A DNA stretch of 40,039 nt from Acidobacteriota bacterium (GCA_003170135.1 PMZR01000133.1:61963-102001), one strand, 5' to 3'. Shown: positions 9,842 to 18,459, counted from the stretch's first letter. Made by a program: numbers and translations. The notes: a model not told the origin generated them from the letters alone.

Positions 9842-11734
9842 ATGACACCTTCACCATCGTCAGTTCACGAACCCGGCGCCCCAGTGGAGCGTCGCGCGCA
9901 GGTCAACGACTTCAGCATCCAGGTGGCGACCGTCAACGGGTCCGGCAGCCAGAGCGCCAACCTCGTGCTGTTGCGGTCGCTCTTCCAGATGGGCGTGCCG
10001 GTGTCCGGCAAGAACCTGTTTCCGTCGAACATCGCCGGCCTGCCGACCTGGTTCACCATTCGTGCGAGCAAGCACGGCTACATCGCCCGCAAGAAGGAAA
10101 TCGATCTGCTGGTTGCGATGAATCCGGAGACGGCCCGCGACGACGTGTTGGCCCTCGAGCCGGGCGCGGCGGTGGTGTTCGACGAGAAACTCAAGCTCGA
10201 CGCGCTGCGCAGCGACCTCGTCTTCTACCCGGTGCCGTTCGACAAGCTCGTCGCCTCGGCCTGTCCGGAGGCGAAGCTGCGGCCACTGGTCCGCAACATG
10301 ATCTACGACGGCGTGCTGGCGAAACTGCTCGACATCGACATGGCGGAAATGGGACGGGCGCTCGACCGACAGCTGGGCAAGAAGGTGAAGGCGGTCGCGT
10401 TGAACCAGGCGGCGCTCCGGATCGGCTTCGAGTTCGCCGGCGAACACCTGCCGAAGCAGGACGGCCTGCGCGTCGAGCGGATGGCGGGAACGGCCGGGAA
10501 GATCCTCATCGAGGGCAATGCCGCGGCGGCCCTTGGCTGCATGATGGCCGGGGTTACGGTCGTGACCTGGTACCCGATCACGCCCTCGTCTTCGCTGTGC
10601 GAGACGCTGACCGGCTACATGCGCAAGTACCGGATGGACCGCGAGACCGGCAAGGCGACGTTTGCGATCGTGCAGGCCGAGGACGAGCTGTCGGCCCTGG
10701 GCATGACGCTCGGCGCCGGCTGGGCCGGTGCGCGCGCGATGACCGCGACGTCCGGCCCCGGCATCTCGCTGATGGCCGAGTTCACGGGCCTCGGCTACTA
10801 CGCCGAGGTGCCGGCGGTCATCTTCGATATCCAGCGCGTCGGGCCGTCCACCGGTCTGCCCACGCGCACGGCGCAGGGCGACATCCTGTCCACCGCCGTC
10901 CTCTCGCACGGCGACACGAAGCACCCGATGCTGCTGCCCGCCTCGGTCGAGGAGATCTACTCGATGGCGATGGACGCCTTCGATCTCGCCGAGCGGCTGC
11001 AGACGCCCGTGTTCGTGATGAGCGACCTCGATCTCGGCATGAACACGTGGATGGCGGATCGGTTCGAGTACCCGGCAAGTCCGCCCGATCGCGGCAAGGT
11101 CCTCGACGCCGCCAAACTGCAGCAGCTGACCGAGTGGGGACGCTATCGCGACGTGGACGGCGACGGGATCGCGTACCGCACGCTGCCGGGTGACGGGCTC
11201 CCGCCGTACTTCTGCCGCGGGTCCGGTCACAACGAGCGCGGACAATACAGCGAACGGCCCGAAGACTACGTGCACAACGTCGATCGGCTGGCGCACAAGT
11301 TCGAGACCACCCGCCGCCTGGTCCCGGCGCCGCTCGTCGAGGACGAGCCGGGGGCCGAGGTCGGCATCATCGGGTTCGGCACCAGCCACTGGGCGATCGC
11401 CGAGAGTCGCGCGCAGATGGCGGAGGCGGGCCTGAAGACGGCGTACCTGCGGCTGCGCGCGTACCCGTTTTCGCCCGAGGTGGCGGAGTTCATCGACCGG
11501 CACGCACGCATCTACGTCGTCGAACAGAATCGCGACGCGCAGATGAAGCGCCTGCTGGCCGGCGACCTGGAGGGCGCACACGTGGCGAAGCTGCGAAGCG
11601 TCCTGCACTACAACGGCCTGCCGATCGACGCGCGGTCGGTGACCGACGACATCCTGATTCATGAAGGCCTGATGGTGGAGTCGGCCAGACCCGGCCGGCA
11701 CGAGAGCGGTGCGGCCGCCGGGCTCGGCGAGTGA
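9842..11734 (+). CDS. korA: 2-oxoglutarate:ferredoxin oxidoreductase, fused gamma-alpha subunit
   Basis: Together with KorB it converts 2-oxoglutarate, CoA and oxidised ferredoxin to succinyl-CoA, CO2 and reduced ferredoxin. The 630-residue protein has an N-terminal gamma domain (about 20-205: VNGSGSQSANLVLLRSLFQMG, then NIAGLPTWFTIR), followed by the alpha domain with GNAAAALGCMMAGVTVVTWYP, TSGPGISLMAEFTG and the GPSTGLPTRTAQGD loop. It also has a transketolase-C-like end. ATG 9842 is preferred over GTG 9830 because GGGA lies upstream at a workable distance. It is followed by korB after a repeat-array gap. The close neighbourhood of sucCD, sdh and mdh supports 2-oxoglutarate rather than pyruvate or branched 2-oxoacids, but substrate specificity cannot be read from sequence alone. 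Confidence 0.9.
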   Translation: MTPSPSSVHEPGAPVERRAQVNDFSIQVATVNGSGSQSANLVLLRSLFQMGVPVSGKNLFPSNIAGLPTWFTIRASKHGYIARKKEIDLLVAMNPETARDDVLALEPGAAVVFDEKLKLDALRSDLVFYPVPFDKLVASACPEAKLRPLVRNMIYDGVLAKLLDIDMAEMGRALDRQLGKKVKAVALNQAALRIGFEFAGEHLPKQDGLRVERMAGTAGKILIEGNAAAALGCMMAGVTVVTWYPITPSSSLCETLTGYMRKYRMDRETGKATFAIVQAEDELSALGMTLGAGWAGARAMTATSGPGISLMAEFTGLGYYAEVPAVIFDIQRVGPSTGLPTRTAQGDILSTAVLSHGDTKHPMLLPASVEEIYSMAMDAFDLAERLQTPVFVMSDLDLGMNTWMADRFEYPASPPDRGKVLDAAKLQQLTEWGRYRDVDGDGIAYRTLPGDGLPPYFCRGSGHNERGQYSERPEDYVHNVDRLAHKFETTRRLVPAPLVEDEPGAEVGIIGFGTSHWAIAESRAQMAEAGLKTAYLRLRAYPFSPEVAEFIDRHARIYVVEQNRDAQMKRLLAGDLEGAHVAKLRSVLHYNGLPIDARSVTDDILIHEGLMVESARPGRHESGAAAGLGE

Positions 11735-11743
11735 CGAGGGGAA

Positions 11744-11845
11744 TAATCAACAGTCGACCGTCAGTCGACAGCTGACCGGGACGGTCAACCGTCGCAACCG
11801 GCCGAAAACGGTGAACGGTCAACTGTGAACTGTTGACTGACTGGA
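11744..11845 (+). repeat. Intergenic short direct/inverted-repeat array (GTCGACAGTTGACCG family)
   Basis: The korA-korB gap holds repeated words such as CAGTCGACCGTCAGTCGACA and GGTCAACTGTGAACTGTTGA. Left and right halves are partly complementary (CAACAGT against ACTGTTG, GACGGTCAACCGTC), so a stem is possible. It ends just before GGAG and the korB ATG. The same family fills 13362-13413. Confidence 0.8.
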
Positions 11846-11851
11846 GCAAAG

Positions 11852-12895
11852 ATGGCAACGCCGGCTTCAACTCCCGGACGGAAACTGAATCGCCTCGGCC
11901 TCGAACAGCAGGCCTACCGCGGCGGTAAGACGACGCTCTGCGCGGGCTGCGGCCACAACGCGATCTCCGAGCGCATCATCGAGGCGTTCTTCGAGATGGG
12001 CATCGACGGCCGCCAGGTCATCAAGATGTCGGGCATCGGCTGCTCGAGCAAGAGCCCGGCGTATTTTCTCGGCTCGTCGCACGGCTTCAACGCCGTCCAC
12101 GGGCGGATGCCGTCGGTGGCCACCGGCGCGATGCTCGCCAACAAGCACCTGGTCGCAATCGGCGTGAGCGGCGACGGCGACACCGGCGCGATCGGCATCG
12201 GCCAGTTCGTCCACCTCATGCGGCGTAACCTGCCGATGATCTACATCGTCGAGGACAACGGCTGCTACGGGCTGACGAAAGGGCAGTTGTCGCCGACGGC
12301 CGATGTCGGATCGAAGTTGAAGAACGGCGTGGTGAACGACCTGCCGTCGATCGACCTGTGCGCCCTGGCCATCGAGCTCGGAGCGACGTTCGTCGCGCGA
12401 TCGTTTTCGGGCGACAAGAAGCAGCTGCTGTCGTTGCTCAAGGCTGCGCTCAGCCACCGCGGTACGGTGATGCTCGACGTCCTGTCGCCGTGCGTCACCT
12501 TCAACGACCACGACGGGTCGACCAAGAGCTACTCGTACGTGAAGGATCACGACGAACCGCTCGAGGAGATCAGCTTCGTCCCGTTCTTCGAGGACATCGC
12601 CGTGGACTACCCGGCGGGCACCACGCAGGTGGTCGCGATGCACGATGGCTCGACGCTGCTCTTGAAGAAGGTGGGGGCCGACTACGATCCGACGAGCAAG
12701 GTCGGCGCGCTCCGGGTGCTGCAGGAGGCGGCGGGCCGCGGCGAGTTTGCGACCGGCCTGATCTACGTCGAGCCCGGCCGCGCGGATTTCCTGACGCTGC
12801 TGAACCTGACCGACGAGCCCCTGACCCGGTTGCCGCTTGAGTCGGTGCGCCCGTCGCGCGCCGCCTTCGAGCAGATCATGGACGGGCTGCGCTAG
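11852..12895 (+). CDS. korB: 2-oxoglutarate:ferredoxin oxidoreductase, beta subunit
   Basis: TPP- and [4Fe-4S]-binding catalytic subunit paired with KorA. It has 347 residues. Cluster cysteines are C30 and C33 (LCAGCGH), C64 (GIGCSSKSP) and C214 (LSPCVTFND). The TPP motif is GDGDTGAIGIG (107-117), closing at EDNGCYGLTKGQ with D135/N136. GGAG lies 7 nt before ATG 11852. The presence of KorAB beside sucCD suggests a TCA cycle that uses ferredoxin at the 2-oxoglutarate step and could run reductively. This part is inference, because citrate-cleavage genes are not in the window. Confidence 0.92.
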   Translation: MATPASTPGRKLNRLGLEQQAYRGGKTTLCAGCGHNAISERIIEAFFEMGIDGRQVIKMSGIGCSSKSPAYFLGSSHGFNAVHGRMPSVATGAMLANKHLVAIGVSGDGDTGAIGIGQFVHLMRRNLPMIYIVEDNGCYGLTKGQLSPTADVGSKLKNGVVNDLPSIDLCALAIELGATFVARSFSGDKKQLLSLLKAALSHRGTVMLDVLSPCVTFNDHDGSTKSYSYVKDHDEPLEEISFVPFFEDIAVDYPAGTTQVVAMHDGSTLLLKKVGADYDPTSKVGALRVLQEAAGRGEFATGLIYVEPGRADFLTLLNLTDEPLTRLPLESVRPSRAAFEQIMDGLR

Positions 12896-12922
12896 CGCCG
12901 ACGCGAACGCCCGCTCCTCCCT

Positions 12923-12931
12923 TGCTATAAT
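12923..12931 (+). promoter_or_regulatory. Extended -10 promoter giving a near-leaderless ndk transcript
   Basis: TGCTATAAT with a perfect -10 (12926-12931). Only 10 nt separate it from the ndk ATG at 12942, so transcription should start about 4-5 nt before the start codon. There is no room for a Shine-Dalgarno. Confidence 0.6.
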
Positions 12932-12941
12932 CCGTTGAGCT

Positions 12942-13355
12942 ATGGAAACGACACTCGCCATCATCAAGCCCGACGCGGTCGCCAGGCGCGTTGCCGGTCA
13001 GATCCTGCAGCGCATCGAAGAGGCCGGGTTCCAGATTCGTGCGATGCGCCTGGTGAGGCTCACGCGAGCCGAGGCCGAGGGATTCTACGCGGTCCATCGC
13101 GCGCGACCGTTCTTCGGCAGCCTGACGACGTTCATGTCTGAAGGGCCGGTCGTCGTGCTGGCTCTGCAGGCGCCCGACGCCATCGGAAAATGGCGGGCGC
13201 TGATGGGCGCGACCGACCCCGCGAAAGCGGAGCCCGGCACCATCCGGCGCGATCTCGGGACGTCGATCGAGCGCAACGCGACGCATGGGTCCGACGCCCC
13301 GGCGACCGCCGCGTTCGAGGTCGGGTACTTTTTCCCGGGAATCGAGCTCGCGTAA
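12942..13355 (+). CDS. ndk: Nucleoside diphosphate kinase
   Basis: Transfers the terminal phosphate between nucleoside tri- and diphosphates through a phosphohistidine. At 137 residues it is the usual size. K9 in LAIIKPDAV, the Kpn-loop region and the phosphorylated H115 in RNATHGSDA are all present. It has its own strong -10 close to the ATG and probably a leaderless mRNA. The DUF2905 gene follows after a short-repeat array. Confidence 0.96.
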   Translation: METTLAIIKPDAVARRVAGQILQRIEEAGFQIRAMRLVRLTRAEAEGFYAVHRARPFFGSLTTFMSEGPVVVLALQAPDAIGKWRALMGATDPAKAEPGTIRRDLGTSIERNATHGSDAPATAAFEVGYFFPGIELA

Positions 13356-13361
13356 GGAAAG

Positions 13362-13413
13362 AGTCGACAGTCGACAGTTGACCGTTGACCGTCGGCAGTT
13401 GACCGTCGCGAAC
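13362..13413 (+). repeat. Intergenic short direct-repeat array (GTCGACAGTTGACCG family)
   Basis: Head-to-tail GTCGACAGTCGACAGTTGAC, then GTTGACCGTCGGCAGTTGAC words between ndk and the DUF2905 gene. It is the same word family as in the korA-korB gap (11744-11845). Confidence 0.8.
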
Positions 13414-13428
13414 AGTCCGCGCTTCTCT

Positions 13429-13623
13429 ATGGGCAAGTTGCTGGTCCTGGTCGGCCTCGCGATCGCGGCGCTGGGGGTGCTGGTGATGCTTGGCCTGCCG
13501 CTCGGCCGGCTGCCGGGCGACATCGCCATCCGGCGCGGCTCGTTCAGTTTCTATTTTCCGATCGTGACGTCGATCCTGCTCAGCGTGCTGCTGACCCTCG
13601 TCCTGATGCTGCTGCGACGCTAG
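13429..13623 (+). CDS. DUF2905-family small membrane protein
   Basis: A 64-residue protein with two hydrophobic helices (about 3-24 and 42-61) joined by the characteristic loop GRLPGDIAIRRGSFSFYFP. It closely matches the short DUF2905 family of unknown function, found in many bacteria. The ATG at 13429 is the only start that gives family length. A longer frame would run back into ndk. It sits 12 nt upstream of the next gene, so the two are probably co-transcribed. No function can be assigned. Confidence 0.8.
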   Translation: MGKLLVLVGLAIAALGVLVMLGLPLGRLPGDIAIRRGSFSFYFPIVTSILLSVLLTLVLMLLRR

Positions 13624-13632
13624 CCAGACTGG

Positions 13633-14160
13633 ATGACAACGACCATGGTGCGTCCGTATCGGGCGATGTCGCCGCGAATTCACCCGACGGCGTACATCGA
13701 CACCACCGCCCAGGTGATCGGCGATGTCGAGATCGGCGAGCAGAGCAGTCTCTGGATGAACGTCGTCGTGCGCGGCGACGTCAACTGGATCCGGATCGGG
13801 CGCCGCACGAACCTCCAGGACGCGACGGTCGTTCACGTGATGCGCGGGACCCACCCGACGACGATCGGCGACGAGGTGACGGTGGGACACGGTGCCATCC
13901 TGCACGGCTGTACCGTGCAGGCGCGGTGTCTGGTCGGCATGCGCGCGCTGCTCCTGAACGGCGTCGAAGTCGGCTCCGATTGCATCATCGCGGCCGGCAG
14001 CCTGCTGGTCGAGGGCACGAAGATTCCCGCGCGATCGCTCGTGATGGGCAGTCCAGCCAGAGTGAAGCGCGCGCTGACGCCCGAGGAAATCGCGTCGATC
14101 GGAGACTACGCCGAGCGGTACGTGGGGTACCGGTTGGAGTATATGAATGGTGGACAGTAG
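13633..14160 (+). CDS. Gamma-carbonic anhydrase / YrdA-like left-handed beta-helix protein
   Basis: A 175-residue hexapeptide-repeat protein. The core runs from about residue 20 to 150, with the family signature IGRRTNLQDATVVHVM. The three zinc histidines are at H68, H86 and H91 (GHGAILHG). A C-terminal helix follows SLVMGSPARVKRALTPEE. The family includes true carbonic anhydrases and many proteins of unproven activity (YrdA, PaaY), and the sequence alone does not decide which this is. ATG 13633 is used. ATG 13645 is an alternative that drops four residues. The stop codon lies inside the repeat array that precedes hisS. Confidence 0.85.
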   Translation: MTTTMVRPYRAMSPRIHPTAYIDTTAQVIGDVEIGEQSSLWMNVVVRGDVNWIRIGRRTNLQDATVVHVMRGTHPTTIGDEVTVGHGAILHGCTVQARCLVGMRALLLNGVEVGSDCIIAAGSLLVEGTKIPARSLVMGSPARVKRALTPEEIASIGDYAERYVGYRLEYMNGGQ

Positions 14161-14208
14161 GCAGTAGGCTATCCACTACCGACTTCGGACTACTGACTAC
14201 CGACTTGC
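14150..14208 (+). repeat. Intergenic short direct-repeat array overlapping a stop codon
   Basis: Starts within the last codons of the carbonic-anhydrase-like gene as GTGGACAGTAGGCAGTAGG (stop TAG 14158-14160 is part of it). It continues as ACTACCGACTTCGGACTAC and CTGACTACCGACTTGCG, to about 10 nt before the hisS ATG. It mixes words of the GTAGACAGTAGG family and the CGGACTTCGGA family. Confidence 0.75.
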
Positions 14209-14218
14209 GAAGCATCCC

Positions 14219-15508
14219 ATGATCCCATCCGTCCGCGGAACCAGAGACATCCTGCCCGGCGAGATCGAGCGCTGGCAGTTCGTGGAAGACGTCTCGCGCG
14301 AGGTGTTCGAGCTCTACGGCTACGCCGAATTGCGCACGCCGATCATCGAGCGCGAAGAACTGTTCGCCAAGGGCACCGGTGAAACGACCGACATCGTCCA
14401 GAAGGAGATGTATGCGTTCACCGACAAGGGCGGGGAACGCGTGACGCTGCGGCCGGAGGCGACGCCGAGCATCGTGCGTGCCTTTGTCGAGCACAGTCTC
14501 GAACAGAGCATGCCGGTACCGAAGGTGTACCTGATCGGGCCGATGTTCCGGTACGAGCGGCCCCAGAAGGGACGCTATCGGCAGTTCCACCAGCTCGACG
14601 TCGAGGTGTTCGGCGTCGCCGATCCGTCGATCGACGGGGAGATCATCGACCTGGCCTGGACGCTCGTCACCCGCCTGGGCATCGAGAACGCCGAGATCGT
14701 CATCAACTCCGTCGGCTGCCCGGCCTGCCGGCCGCGATTCAGCGAGGCGCTCGTCGAGGCGCTGGGCGACGACCTCTCGAAGCTGTGCGGCGATTGTCAG
14801 CGGCGGGCGGCGACCAACCCGTTGCGCATCTTCGACTGCAAGGTGCCGGCAGACCAGCCGATCATCGACCGCCTGCCGCACACCGTGGACTTTCTGTGCG
14901 AAGCCTGTCGCGCCCACTTCGACGCGGTCCAACGGTACCTCGCGCTGTACGGCATTCCGTCCCGGTTGTCGCACAGGCTGGTCCGCGGCCTCGACTACTA
15001 CACCCGCACGACCTTCGAGGTGCTCGCCTCGAACGTGGGCGCGCAGAACGCGCTGCTCGGCGGCGGGCGCTACGACGGTCTGGTCAAAGAGCTCGGCGGG
15101 CCCGATCGTGTCGGCATCGGCTTCGCCGCGGGCCTCGAGCGGCTGGTGCTCGCGCTGCCGCCGGCCGCCGGCCGCGTGGCCGGGTTGTCGCAGGCATTCG
15201 TGGCCGCCATCGGCGACCGGCCGCGCGACGCGGCCTTCGAGCTGGTGCGCGAGTTCCGCCTGGCGGGCATCCGCGCGGACATCGATTACGAAGGCCGCAG
15301 CCTGCGCGCCCAGATGAAACGCGCCGATCGGCTGGCGGCGCCGCTCGTCCTCATCATCGGCGATGACGAGCTCGGGCGAGGGCAGGTGAAAGTGAAGGAC
15401 ATGCGGACGGGGGATCAGACGGACGTGGCCCGCTCAGAAGTGCTCGCCTTCGTTCGCGCGCGGGCGACGGACACGGCGGGCGCGGGCGGCGTGGGTCTGA
15501 GACCGTAG
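14219..15508 (+). CDS. hisS: Histidyl-tRNA synthetase
   Basis: Class II synthetase that charges tRNA-His in the cytoplasm. It has 429 residues, the normal size. Visible are the N-terminal VRGTRDILPGE, motif 2 GPMFRYERPQKGRYRQFHQ, the histidine-specific RGLDYYTRTTFEV starting at R256, LGGGRYDGL, the motif 3 region GIGFAAGLERL, and a C-terminal anticodon-binding domain (about 330-420, ending GQVKVKDMRTGDQ). There is no sign of the HisZ paralogue type, since catalytic motifs are intact. A repeat array separates it from aspS. Confidence 0.97.
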   Translation: MIPSVRGTRDILPGEIERWQFVEDVSREVFELYGYAELRTPIIEREELFAKGTGETTDIVQKEMYAFTDKGGERVTLRPEATPSIVRAFVEHSLEQSMPVPKVYLIGPMFRYERPQKGRYRQFHQLDVEVFGVADPSIDGEIIDLAWTLVTRLGIENAEIVINSVGCPACRPRFSEALVEALGDDLSKLCGDCQRRAATNPLRIFDCKVPADQPIIDRLPHTVDFLCEACRAHFDAVQRYLALYGIPSRLSHRLVRGLDYYTRTTFEVLASNVGAQNALLGGGRYDGLVKELGGPDRVGIGFAAGLERLVLALPPAAGRVAGLSQAFVAAIGDRPRDAAFELVREFRLAGIRADIDYEGRSLRAQMKRADRLAAPLVLIIGDDELGRGQVKVKDMRTGDQTDVARSEVLAFVRARATDTAGAGGVGLRP

Positions 15509-15597
15509 GCCGGCGGCCTGAAGTACTCGCCTGAAGACCGAACGCCGAAAGCCCAAGGTCGAAGGCGCAAGGCCCAAGGCCGAAAGCCAGCAAGGAT
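15509..15597 (+). repeat. Intergenic short direct-repeat array (AAGGCCCAAGGCCGAAAGCC family)
   Basis: Between hisS and aspS: CCTGAAGTACTCGCCTGAAG, then GAACGCCGAAAGCCCAAGG, GTCGAAGGCGCAAGGCCC and AAGGCCGAAAGCCAGCAAGG. The words are near-repeats of 9-10 nt. It ends 8 nt before the aspS ATG, and AAGGA at 15592-15596 may be the Shine-Dalgarno. The family is related to the array before era. Confidence 0.7.
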
Positions 15598-15605
15598 CGA
15601 TAGAC

Positions 15606-17408
15606 ATGGCACAGCAACTGGGCGACTGGGCGCGCACGCACACGTGCGGCGCATTGCGGCCAACCGATGTCGGCTCGAGCGCACTGCTGCTTGGCTGGGT
15701 CCAGCGCGTGCGGGATCTCGGGGCGCTGGTGTTCGTCGACGTGCGCGACCGCTTCGGGCTGACGCAGATCGTGTTTCGCGACAGCCCGGATCTTGTCGTC
15801 GCGGCCAAGCGACTGCGGACCGAGTACGTGATCGGCGTCAAGGGCACGGTTCAGCCGCGTTCGGCCGAGACCGTCAACGCGAAGCTCCCGACCGGCGGCG
15901 TCGAAGTCGTCGCCGCCGAACTGCGCGTCCTGAACGAGGCGAAGACGACGCCGTTCGAGATCCGCGAGGACGCGGCCGTCTCCGACGACGTGCGCCTGCG
16001 GTACCGCTACCTCGACCTGCGCCGGCCGGGCCTGCAGGCGAACATGGTCCTGCGTCACAAGGTGGCGCTCGCGGTCCGGAAATACTTCGATTCGCAGGGC
16101 TTCCTCGAAATCGAGACGCCGATCCTGGCCAAGTCCACGCCCGAAGGGGCGCGTGACTACCTGGTGCCGAGCCGCGTGCACCCGGGCGAGTTCTACGCGC
16201 TGCCGCAGTCACCGCAGCTCTTCAAGCAGCTGCTGATGATTGCCGGCATGGACCGCTACGTCCAGATCGTCAAGTGCTTTCGCGACGAGGACCTGCGGGC
16301 GGATCGCCAGCCGGAGTTCACGCAGGTGGACGTCGAGATGTCGTTCGCGACGCCGCAGCAAGTCTTCGACCTCGTCGAACCACTCATGCAGGACGTGTTC
16401 GCGGTCGTCGGCCGCGACGTCGCGCGGCCGTTCCGGCAGATGCCGTACGGCGAAGCCCTCGCCAGGTACGGGTCGGACAAGCCGGATCTGCGCTGCGGCA
16501 TGGAGATCGCGGACCTGTCCACGCTGTTCCAGGGCTCCTCGTTCAGCCTGTTCGCCGAGGCCGTCGGGGCCGGTGCGCGCGTGCGCGGCTTCGTCGTGCC
16601 GGGCGGCGCGCGCTACAGTCGCCGCGAACTGGACGAACTCGCCGAGCAGGTGAAAGCGGGAGGCGCGCCGGCGCTCATCTGGGCGAGGCGCACGAAAGAC
16701 GGCGGCATCCAGAGTTCCGCGCTCAAGGCGGCCGGCGAAGAAACGATCGCGCGCGCGCTCGAGACCGCGGGTGCGGGCGAAGGTGACCTCCTGCTGATGA
16801 CCTCCGGCGCCGGCGACGATGCCTCGAAGGCGCTGGGGCAGGTGCGGTTGACGGTCGCGAGGAAGGAAGGCCTGCTGAAGCCCGACGAGTTCGCGTTCAC
16901 GTGGGTGGTGGGTTTCCCGCTGCTCGAATGGGACGAGGGCGAGAAGCGGTTCATGTCGGTGCACCATCCGTTCACGTCGCCCGTTGCCGAGGATCTCGGG
17001 CGCCTCGACGCCGAGCCGGCGAGCGTCCGCGCGCAGGCCTACGACCTCGTGCTCAACGGCAGCGAGATCGCCGGCGGCAGCATCCGTATCCACGACAGCG
17101 ACTTGCAGCGCCGCATCTTCCAGCTGCTGAACATCAGCGAGGAGGAGGCGCGACACCGCTTCGGCTTCTTCCTCGAAGCGCTGCAGTACGGCACGCCGCC
17201 GCACGGTGGCATCGCGCTCGGCCTCGACCGTATGGTCGCGATCCTGGCCGGCGAGAACTCCATCCGCGAAGTCATCGCGTTTCCGAAAACGGCGGCCGCC
17301 GTCGACCTCATGACGGGCGCCCCGTCAACGGTCGACGACCGTCAGCTCGACGACCTGCACGTGGCGGTCCGGCCGGCCAAATCCGGGCCGGCTGGCGCCA
17401 CGTCTTGA
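15606..17408 (+). CDS. aspS: Aspartyl-tRNA synthetase
   Basis: Class II synthetase of the bacterial type, 600 residues. It has an N-terminal OB-fold anticodon-binding domain (about 1-110), motif 2 FRDEDLRADRQPEFTQ starting at F225, a GAD insertion domain (about 290-420), and motif 3 GLDRMVAI at 539. Whether it is discriminating or also charges tRNA-Asn cannot be decided here. No gatCAB or asnS is in view. The TGA stop (17406-17408) lies inside the -35 element of the phoH promoter. Confidence 0.96.
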   Translation: MAQQLGDWARTHTCGALRPTDVGSSALLLGWVQRVRDLGALVFVDVRDRFGLTQIVFRDSPDLVVAAKRLRTEYVIGVKGTVQPRSAETVNAKLPTGGVEVVAAELRVLNEAKTTPFEIREDAAVSDDVRLRYRYLDLRRPGLQANMVLRHKVALAVRKYFDSQGFLEIETPILAKSTPEGARDYLVPSRVHPGEFYALPQSPQLFKQLLMIAGMDRYVQIVKCFRDEDLRADRQPEFTQVDVEMSFATPQQVFDLVEPLMQDVFAVVGRDVARPFRQMPYGEALARYGSDKPDLRCGMEIADLSTLFQGSSFSLFAEAVGAGARVRGFVVPGGARYSRRELDELAEQVKAGGAPALIWARRTKDGGIQSSALKAAGEETIARALETAGAGEGDLLLMTSGAGDDASKALGQVRLTVARKEGLLKPDEFAFTWVVGFPLLEWDEGEKRFMSVHHPFTSPVAEDLGRLDAEPASVRAQAYDLVLNGSEIAGGSIRIHDSDLQRRIFQLLNISEEEARHRFGFFLEALQYGTPPHGGIALGLDRMVAILAGENSIREVIAFPKTAAAVDLMTGAPSTVDDRQLDDLHVAVRPAKSGPAGATS

Positions 17409-17433
17409 CGCGCGGGTATCGTCGTGGTAGCAT
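17405..17433 (+). promoter_or_regulatory. Sigma70-type promoter for the phoH-ybeY run
   Basis: TTGACG (17405-17410), 17-nt spacer, TAGCAT (17428-17433). It is the same hexamers and spacing as before sucC. The -35 overlaps the aspS stop codon. The transcript would start near 17440. Confidence 0.6.
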
Positions 17434-17487
17434 TCTCATGTTTAAGTGTCTGCACTGAAAGGAGTTAAGACCCCTCGCCGGGCATCG

Positions 17488-18453
17488 ATGAGAAAGATTC
17501 CAGTCCCTGAAGAGGGGATTGAAACGTTGTTCGGATCGTACGACGAGAACCTGCGGTTTCTTGAATCCCTCCTGAACGTCCGCATTTCCACCCAGGGGCA
17601 CGACCTGCTGGTCGATGGCGAGCCGGCAGGCCTGGCGACCGTCGAGCACCTCGTCGGCCAGCTCAGTGCGTTGCTTCGCGCCGGTTACCAGATTTCCGAC
17701 GGCGACGTGAAGACCGCCGCCCACCTGGTCTCCGAGGACGAGGGCGTCGATCTGCGCGATTACTTCCTCAAGGGGACGTTGCGGGCATCGGGCAAGCGCC
17801 AGGTGGCGCCCAAGAGCGCGAACCAGCGGCGGTATCTCGACGCGATCGAACGCAGCGACATCGTCTTCGGCATCGGGCCGGCGGGCACCGGGAAGACCTA
17901 CCTGGCGGTCGCGGAAGCCGTGTCGTTTCTCCTGACGAAGAAGGTGGCGCGTATCATCCTGGCGCGCCCGGCCGTCGAAGCCGGCGAGCGCCTGGGGTTC
18001 CTGCCCGGCGACCTGCAGGAGAAGGTGAATCCCTACCTGCGGCCCCTCTACGACGCGCTGTACGACATGGTCGAAGGCGAGCGGGTGGAGCGACTGCTCG
18101 AACGCGGCACCATCGAGATCGCGCCGATCGCCTTCATGCGCGGCCGCACGCTGAACGATTCGTTCGTCATCCTGGACGAGGCCCAGAACACGACCCAGGA
18201 ACAGATGAAGATGTTCCTGACGCGGCTGGGCTTCGGGTCGAAGGCGGTGGTCACGGGCGACATCACGCAAATCGACCTGCCGGCCGGGCGGACCTCGGGG
18301 CTGGTCGAGGCGATGAAGGTCGTGGGCAACATCGAGGGCATCGAGTTCATCTACTTCGACGACCGCGATGTGGTCCGCCACAAGCTGGTGCAGCAGATCG
18401 TGAAGGCGTACGAGGCGTTCTCGCTCGGCAACGGCGGACGCCGCAGTTCCTGA
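17488..18453 (+). CDS. phoH: PhoH-family ATPase
   Basis: A predicted P-loop ATPase, often linked to RNA metabolism and commonly next to ybeY. From ATG 17488 it has 321 residues, beginning MRKIPVPEEGIETLFGS like family members. GTG 17446 would add 14 non-conserved residues. AAAGGAG at 17458-17464 is about 23 nt from the ATG, an odd distance. Walker A is GPAGTGKT (130-137), Walker B is FVILDEAQNTT, and sensor region VTGDITQIDLP follows. The N-terminal region (about 1-100) is the KH-like part of this subfamily. ybeY follows 6 nt after the stop, so the two should be translated together. Biochemical function is unproven for the family. Confidence 0.92.
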   Translation: MRKIPVPEEGIETLFGSYDENLRFLESLLNVRISTQGHDLLVDGEPAGLATVEHLVGQLSALLRAGYQISDGDVKTAAHLVSEDEGVDLRDYFLKGTLRASGKRQVAPKSANQRRYLDAIERSDIVFGIGPAGTGKTYLAVAEAVSFLLTKKVARIILARPAVEAGERLGFLPGDLQEKVNPYLRPLYDALYDMVEGERVERLLERGTIEIAPIAFMRGRTLNDSFVILDEAQNTTQEQMKMFLTRLGFGSKAVVTGDITQIDLPAGRTSGLVEAMKVVGNIEGIEFIYFDDRDVVRHKLVQQIVKAYEAFSLGNGGRRSS

Positions 18454-18459
18454 CGCTCC

